A stretch of 10,075 nt of DNA from GCA-001856825 sp038729485 (GTDB lineage Archaea; Thermoplasmatota; Thermoplasmata; Thermoplasmatales; GCA-001856825). How positions within the stretch are numbered: the stretch's first letter is position 1; every line of letters begins with the position of its first letter. Location of the stretch: positions 1 to 10,075 of the forward strand of contig JAVYRX010000021.1 in NCBI GenBank assembly GCA_038729485.1. The letters are read 5' to 3'. Positions 7,951 through 10,075 of this stretch are shown here, one piece after another. Below the pieces are notes generated by a model that searched no databases, was not told the DNA's origin, and worked only from the letters and a program-made list of their open reading frames with translations. The position numbers were made by a program, and so were the translations under genes.

Positions 7951-9177
7951 TCACTCCTTCTCGGCCTGACTCTTTTTTCTCGTAATCCTACTCGCCCTGA
8001 CGAGTTCTACAAGTTTATTTGATGGTTGGAGAGTGACTATATTGTCCTCCCAAGGAAGTCCTGCCTCCTTTGCATTTTCTATTGCTGCATCCATAATTGC
8101 AGTAGAAGTTTTAAGATCAATATTTTTTTCCACCTTATTACCGTCGTTAGAAATGATCTCAATGCCGGTCTTTCCATCAGGTATTAAGAGACACCCAGAC
8201 CTTAGATCATAACCCTCTCCCTCCATCGCTGTCAGGCCGTATAACGATAATGCCGCCAGAAGGGCACGACCGGCATTGTTAACTTCTAGGGATTCTTTTG
8301 CATCTATTGGAAAATGAAGTTTCCTTATGGCCGGAAGTGAGATCACGGAAGTCTGCAGTGCATAATCAATTGTTACTCCACCCCGAATAGGTTCATTTTT
8401 ATCCATCTCTATCGTTGGTGGGATGTTTCCATGCACAACCTTAGAAGGCGCAATTTTTTCTGGCTTCCCCTCCTTATTTTTCTTTGCCTTATCGGGATCA
8501 AGAGTCCATTCTCCTGACTCATCTTCGAAAACGTCTGAAACAGTAGTTATTCCAAGAGGATCTATCCGCGAAGACGTATGTACTCCCTTTTCTGCTCGGA
8601 CTCCAATTATTTCGGAGGTTATAACGCGCTGAAATTTATTCCCTAGGCCGCCCATGGCTCCTGTTGAGTCCCAGACTCCAAAAATCAGCGCATGGGGACA
8701 CCATTTCAGCATTTTAGTTGCATTTCTTGCGGTTGCCATAGCAAAATCCTTGCCTATTTCTGATTCTCTGAATTTTACTTCCCCAATACAACTGTCACGA
8801 AAAATAGCATCAGCAATTCTGTGCGGTGCATCAAGAGTAGTGATTAGGCCAGTACCGTTTAATTCTGGAATCCTGTCGTTAAAATTGACCTGGATGAGTG
8901 GGATTTTCAGGCTTCCTCTTCTTTGTGCATTTAATAATGCCTGCTCCATTCTGTTAGCCTGGGACTGGACAGAATCTAACAGGACAGTATTTAGCACCTC
9001 TTCTCCAAATCTTCTTCTTTCCATTGCATAGTTCCCACCACTTTCCCCTATTACATAAGTAGGAGGGAAAACCTTGCTTCCTGGGCCACCAGCAGGATAA
9101 AGTCTTACTCTTTTTCGAAAAGCTGATGTGCTGTCAGATATGAAGCTTAGGACATCGTCCCATTCAATAAATTCCAT
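7951..9177 (-). CDS. csb1: Csb1, Cas7-family backbone protein of type I-G
   Basis: A 408-residue Csb1 (GSU0053-like, Cas7u) protein, the repeated subunit that binds the spacer part of the crRNA in the Cascade filament. Clear family segments are RLYPAGGPGSKVFPPTY (25-41), LLDSVQSQANRMEQAL (66-81), LDAPHRIADAIFRDS (115-129), FGVWDSTGAMGGLGNKFQR (166-184), PSKVVHGNIPP (244-254), GGVTIDYALQTSVISLPAIR (266-285) and ALYGLTAMEG-like LYGLTAMEGEGYDLRSG (312-328). The frame is open further upstream to TTG 9390, but those 71 extra residues are low in conservation signs. The start is placed at ATG 9177 because homologues begin roughly 20-30 residues before the PAGGPG motif and because a TATA box lies at the right distance for a leaderless mRNA. 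It is the first gene of the operon; csb2 follows after 6 bp. Confidence 0.94.
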   Translation of the reverse strand: MEFIEWDDVLSFISDSTSAFRKRVRLYPAGGPGSKVFPPTYVIGESGGNYAMERRRFGEEVLNTVLLDSVQSQANRMEQALLNAQRRGSLKIPLIQVNFNDRIPELNGTGLITTLDAPHRIADAIFRDSCIGEVKFRESEIGKDFAMATARNATKMLKWCPHALIFGVWDSTGAMGGLGNKFQRVITSEIIGVRAEKGVHTSSRIDPLGITTVSDVFEDESGEWTLDPDKAKKNKEGKPEKIAPSKVVHGNIPPTIEMDKNEPIRGGVTIDYALQTSVISLPAIRKLHFPIDAKESLEVNNAGRALLAALSLYGLTAMEGEGYDLRSGCLLIPDGKTGIEIISNDGNKVEKNIDLKTSTAIMDAAIENAKEAGLPWEDNIVTLQPSNKLVELVRASRITRKKSQAEKE

Positions 9178-9528
9178 AAAACTAAACTTCGTCAAAGTAT
9201 TTAATTTCTCTTTCTTCGATTGATTGAAATAAAAATTGTCCATGTATCCTTTTGGTACCTCTTTGTCATTTGAAGCTAGCCCTAAATTTTCTGCTTGGAA
9301 ATTCTCAGAAGATTTTCTTGAATATTCAGTAACACTTTTTAGTTGTCTTTGCTTCTGACCAGAACTCCTTAGAGCCCCCCATGTCAGCAAACTTTATTAC
9401 TGTTAGATTCAGACAAGTCCCAACGCTTCTGAAATTATAACTATTATCGTGACTTTACATCCATTTTACTTTTGTTGATTTGGAAGTAAGCATTTCAGGC
9501 TCTTTTTCAATTGACATCTGTGAGTGCA
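9178..9528. other. Intergenic gap between the cas operon and the transposase
   Basis: These 351 bp hold no recognisable gene. The side next to csb1 carries the proposed operon promoter. An in-frame minus-strand extension of csb1 runs to TTG 9390 but shows no family motif. A weak inverted repeat (TTACTT at 9466-9471, AAGTAA at 9484-9489) lies after the transposase gene. The end of the insertion sequence should fall in this gap, but it cannot be placed without its other end. Confidence 0.5.
9198..9204 (-). promoter_or_regulatory. Archaeal-type TATA box of the cas operon
   Basis: The minus strand reads GAAAGAGAAATTAAATAC. TTAAATA (9204 to 9198) is centred about 24 bp before the A of ATG 9177 and preceded by a purine-rich BRE-like stretch. 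In archaea transcription starts about 25 bp after the TATA centre, so the mRNA would begin at or next to the ATG, without a leader. This fits the lack of a Shine-Dalgarno site before csb1, while most downstream genes have one. Confidence 0.55.
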
Positions 9529-10075
9529 CTACATTGTTATGAGTTCATCAGGTTTCATGACTCTCCCTATTGTCTTTCCCGTTTCCGATTTGAAGTCCAG
9601 TCTTGATCTCACAGTTTTTCCCCTTGCTGCATAAACCACCATTATATCTTTCATGTTCTTCGCCATCGACACAATTGCCATTGTGCTGTCACTTCTGTGC
9701 ATCCTATTGTATATCAGGGAAAGAAACAGGTATGACAGAAGGGACATGAACATGTGCACACTTATCTTATGTGGTGTCCAGTGATACAGTGGAAAGGCCG
9801 GATCCATTGTATTGATTGAGCGGAAGCAGTGTTCCACCCTGTTTCTTTTTCTGTACAAGTCAATGATGTCCTCTCCCTTCATGTTGTCAATGTCGGTGAA
9901 AAGTACGTTATTGCCAGGCATCATCAATTTGACAAAAATACACACGTGATCTATGTGCAGATCTGGCAACAGGATGGTCTCATTCAGGTTATGGGATTCC
10001 AGGTATAATCCTGCACGTTCCATTGCATCTGCATCACCAGATTCCACCGTGTGTTTTGCCCTCATGTATACTCTC
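9529..10075 (-). CDS. IS4-group DDE transposase, C-terminal part, cut by the window edge
   Basis: The frame is open to the right edge; about 182 codons are visible, ending in TAG. This part would hold the end of the RNase H-like catalytic domain. YRKRNRVEHCFRSIN fits the IS4-group signature Y(2)R(3)E(6)K up to the Glu, which would be the third residue of the DDE triad; Asn occupies the usual Lys position. The following segment PLYHWTPHKISVHMFMSLLSYLFLSLIYNR matches, in pieces, the 'vyH.t..kI.vHmf...lay' region seen in IS1634-like and related archaeal transposases. The upstream Asp residues lie outside the window, so intactness cannot be judged. An internal ATG at 10065 is unlikely to be the true start. 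It is on the same strand as the cas operon and ends about 350 bp before it. Confidence 0.85.
   Translation of the reverse strand, partial: RVYMRAKHTVESGDADAMERAGLYLESHNLNETILLPDLHIDHVCIFVKLMMPGNNVLFTDIDNMKGEDIIDLYRKRNRVEHCFRSINTMDPAFPLYHWTPHKISVHMFMSLLSYLFLSLIYNRMHRSDSTMAIVSMAKNMKDIMVVYAARGKTVRSRLDFKSETGKTIGRVMKPDELITM
9529..10075 (-). mobile_element. Insertion sequence, left part only
   Basis: The transposase indicates an IS4-group (possibly IS1634-like) element entering from the right edge. Its left terminal inverted repeat must lie below 9529, probably within 9205-9528, but no end or target duplication can be identified from one side. Confidence 0.6.

Noticed and set aside
9466..9489. Inverted repeat TTACTT/AAGTAA as an IS end or transposase terminator
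   Set aside because: The 6-bp arms in AT-rich DNA are weak evidence; no partner end is visible and no T-run follows.

Overview
The window holds a type I-G (formerly I-U) CRISPR-Cas locus with every adaptation and interference gene next to its array. All genes and the inferred crRNA orientation are on the minus strand, so the locus reads from right to left. At the right edge is the 3' part of an IS4-group DDE transposase (9529 to beyond the edge). A non-coding gap follows, then one tight operon: csb1 (Cas7), csb2 (Cas5-Cas6 fusion), cas3 with the HD nuclease at the C-terminus, a small Cas8-like protein, a cas4-cas1 fusion, and cas2. A leader of about 330 bp (348-674) separates cas2 from at least five identical 36-bp repeats with four complete spacers of 36-38 bp. 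The array runs off the left edge.

The genes form one coherent system. Cas4-Cas1 and Cas2 would select prespacers and insert them at the leader end of the array, on the right side facing cas2. Csb2 would cut the array transcript at the repeat hairpin and stay on the crRNA. Csb1 would form the backbone, and the small Cas8-like protein is the best candidate for the PAM-sensing large subunit. Cas3 would unwind and degrade the target. Junctions are gaps of 3-6 bp or overlaps of 4-11 bp, with Shine-Dalgarno sites before csb2, cas3, the cas8-like gene and cas2.

The host is probably an archaeon, perhaps an AT-leaning thermophilic or acidophilic euryarchaeon such as a Thermoplasmata member. Three things suggest this: a TATA-box/BRE-like element centred about 24 bp before the preferred csb1 ATG (a leaderless first gene), a second TATA-like element at the leader-repeat junction, and AGA/AGG and ATA codons seen in the stretches read. 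This is inference; no rRNA or housekeeping gene is present to confirm it. Type I-G was described mainly from bacteria, so an archaeal example with a very short Cas8-like subunit is the most interesting aspect of the window.
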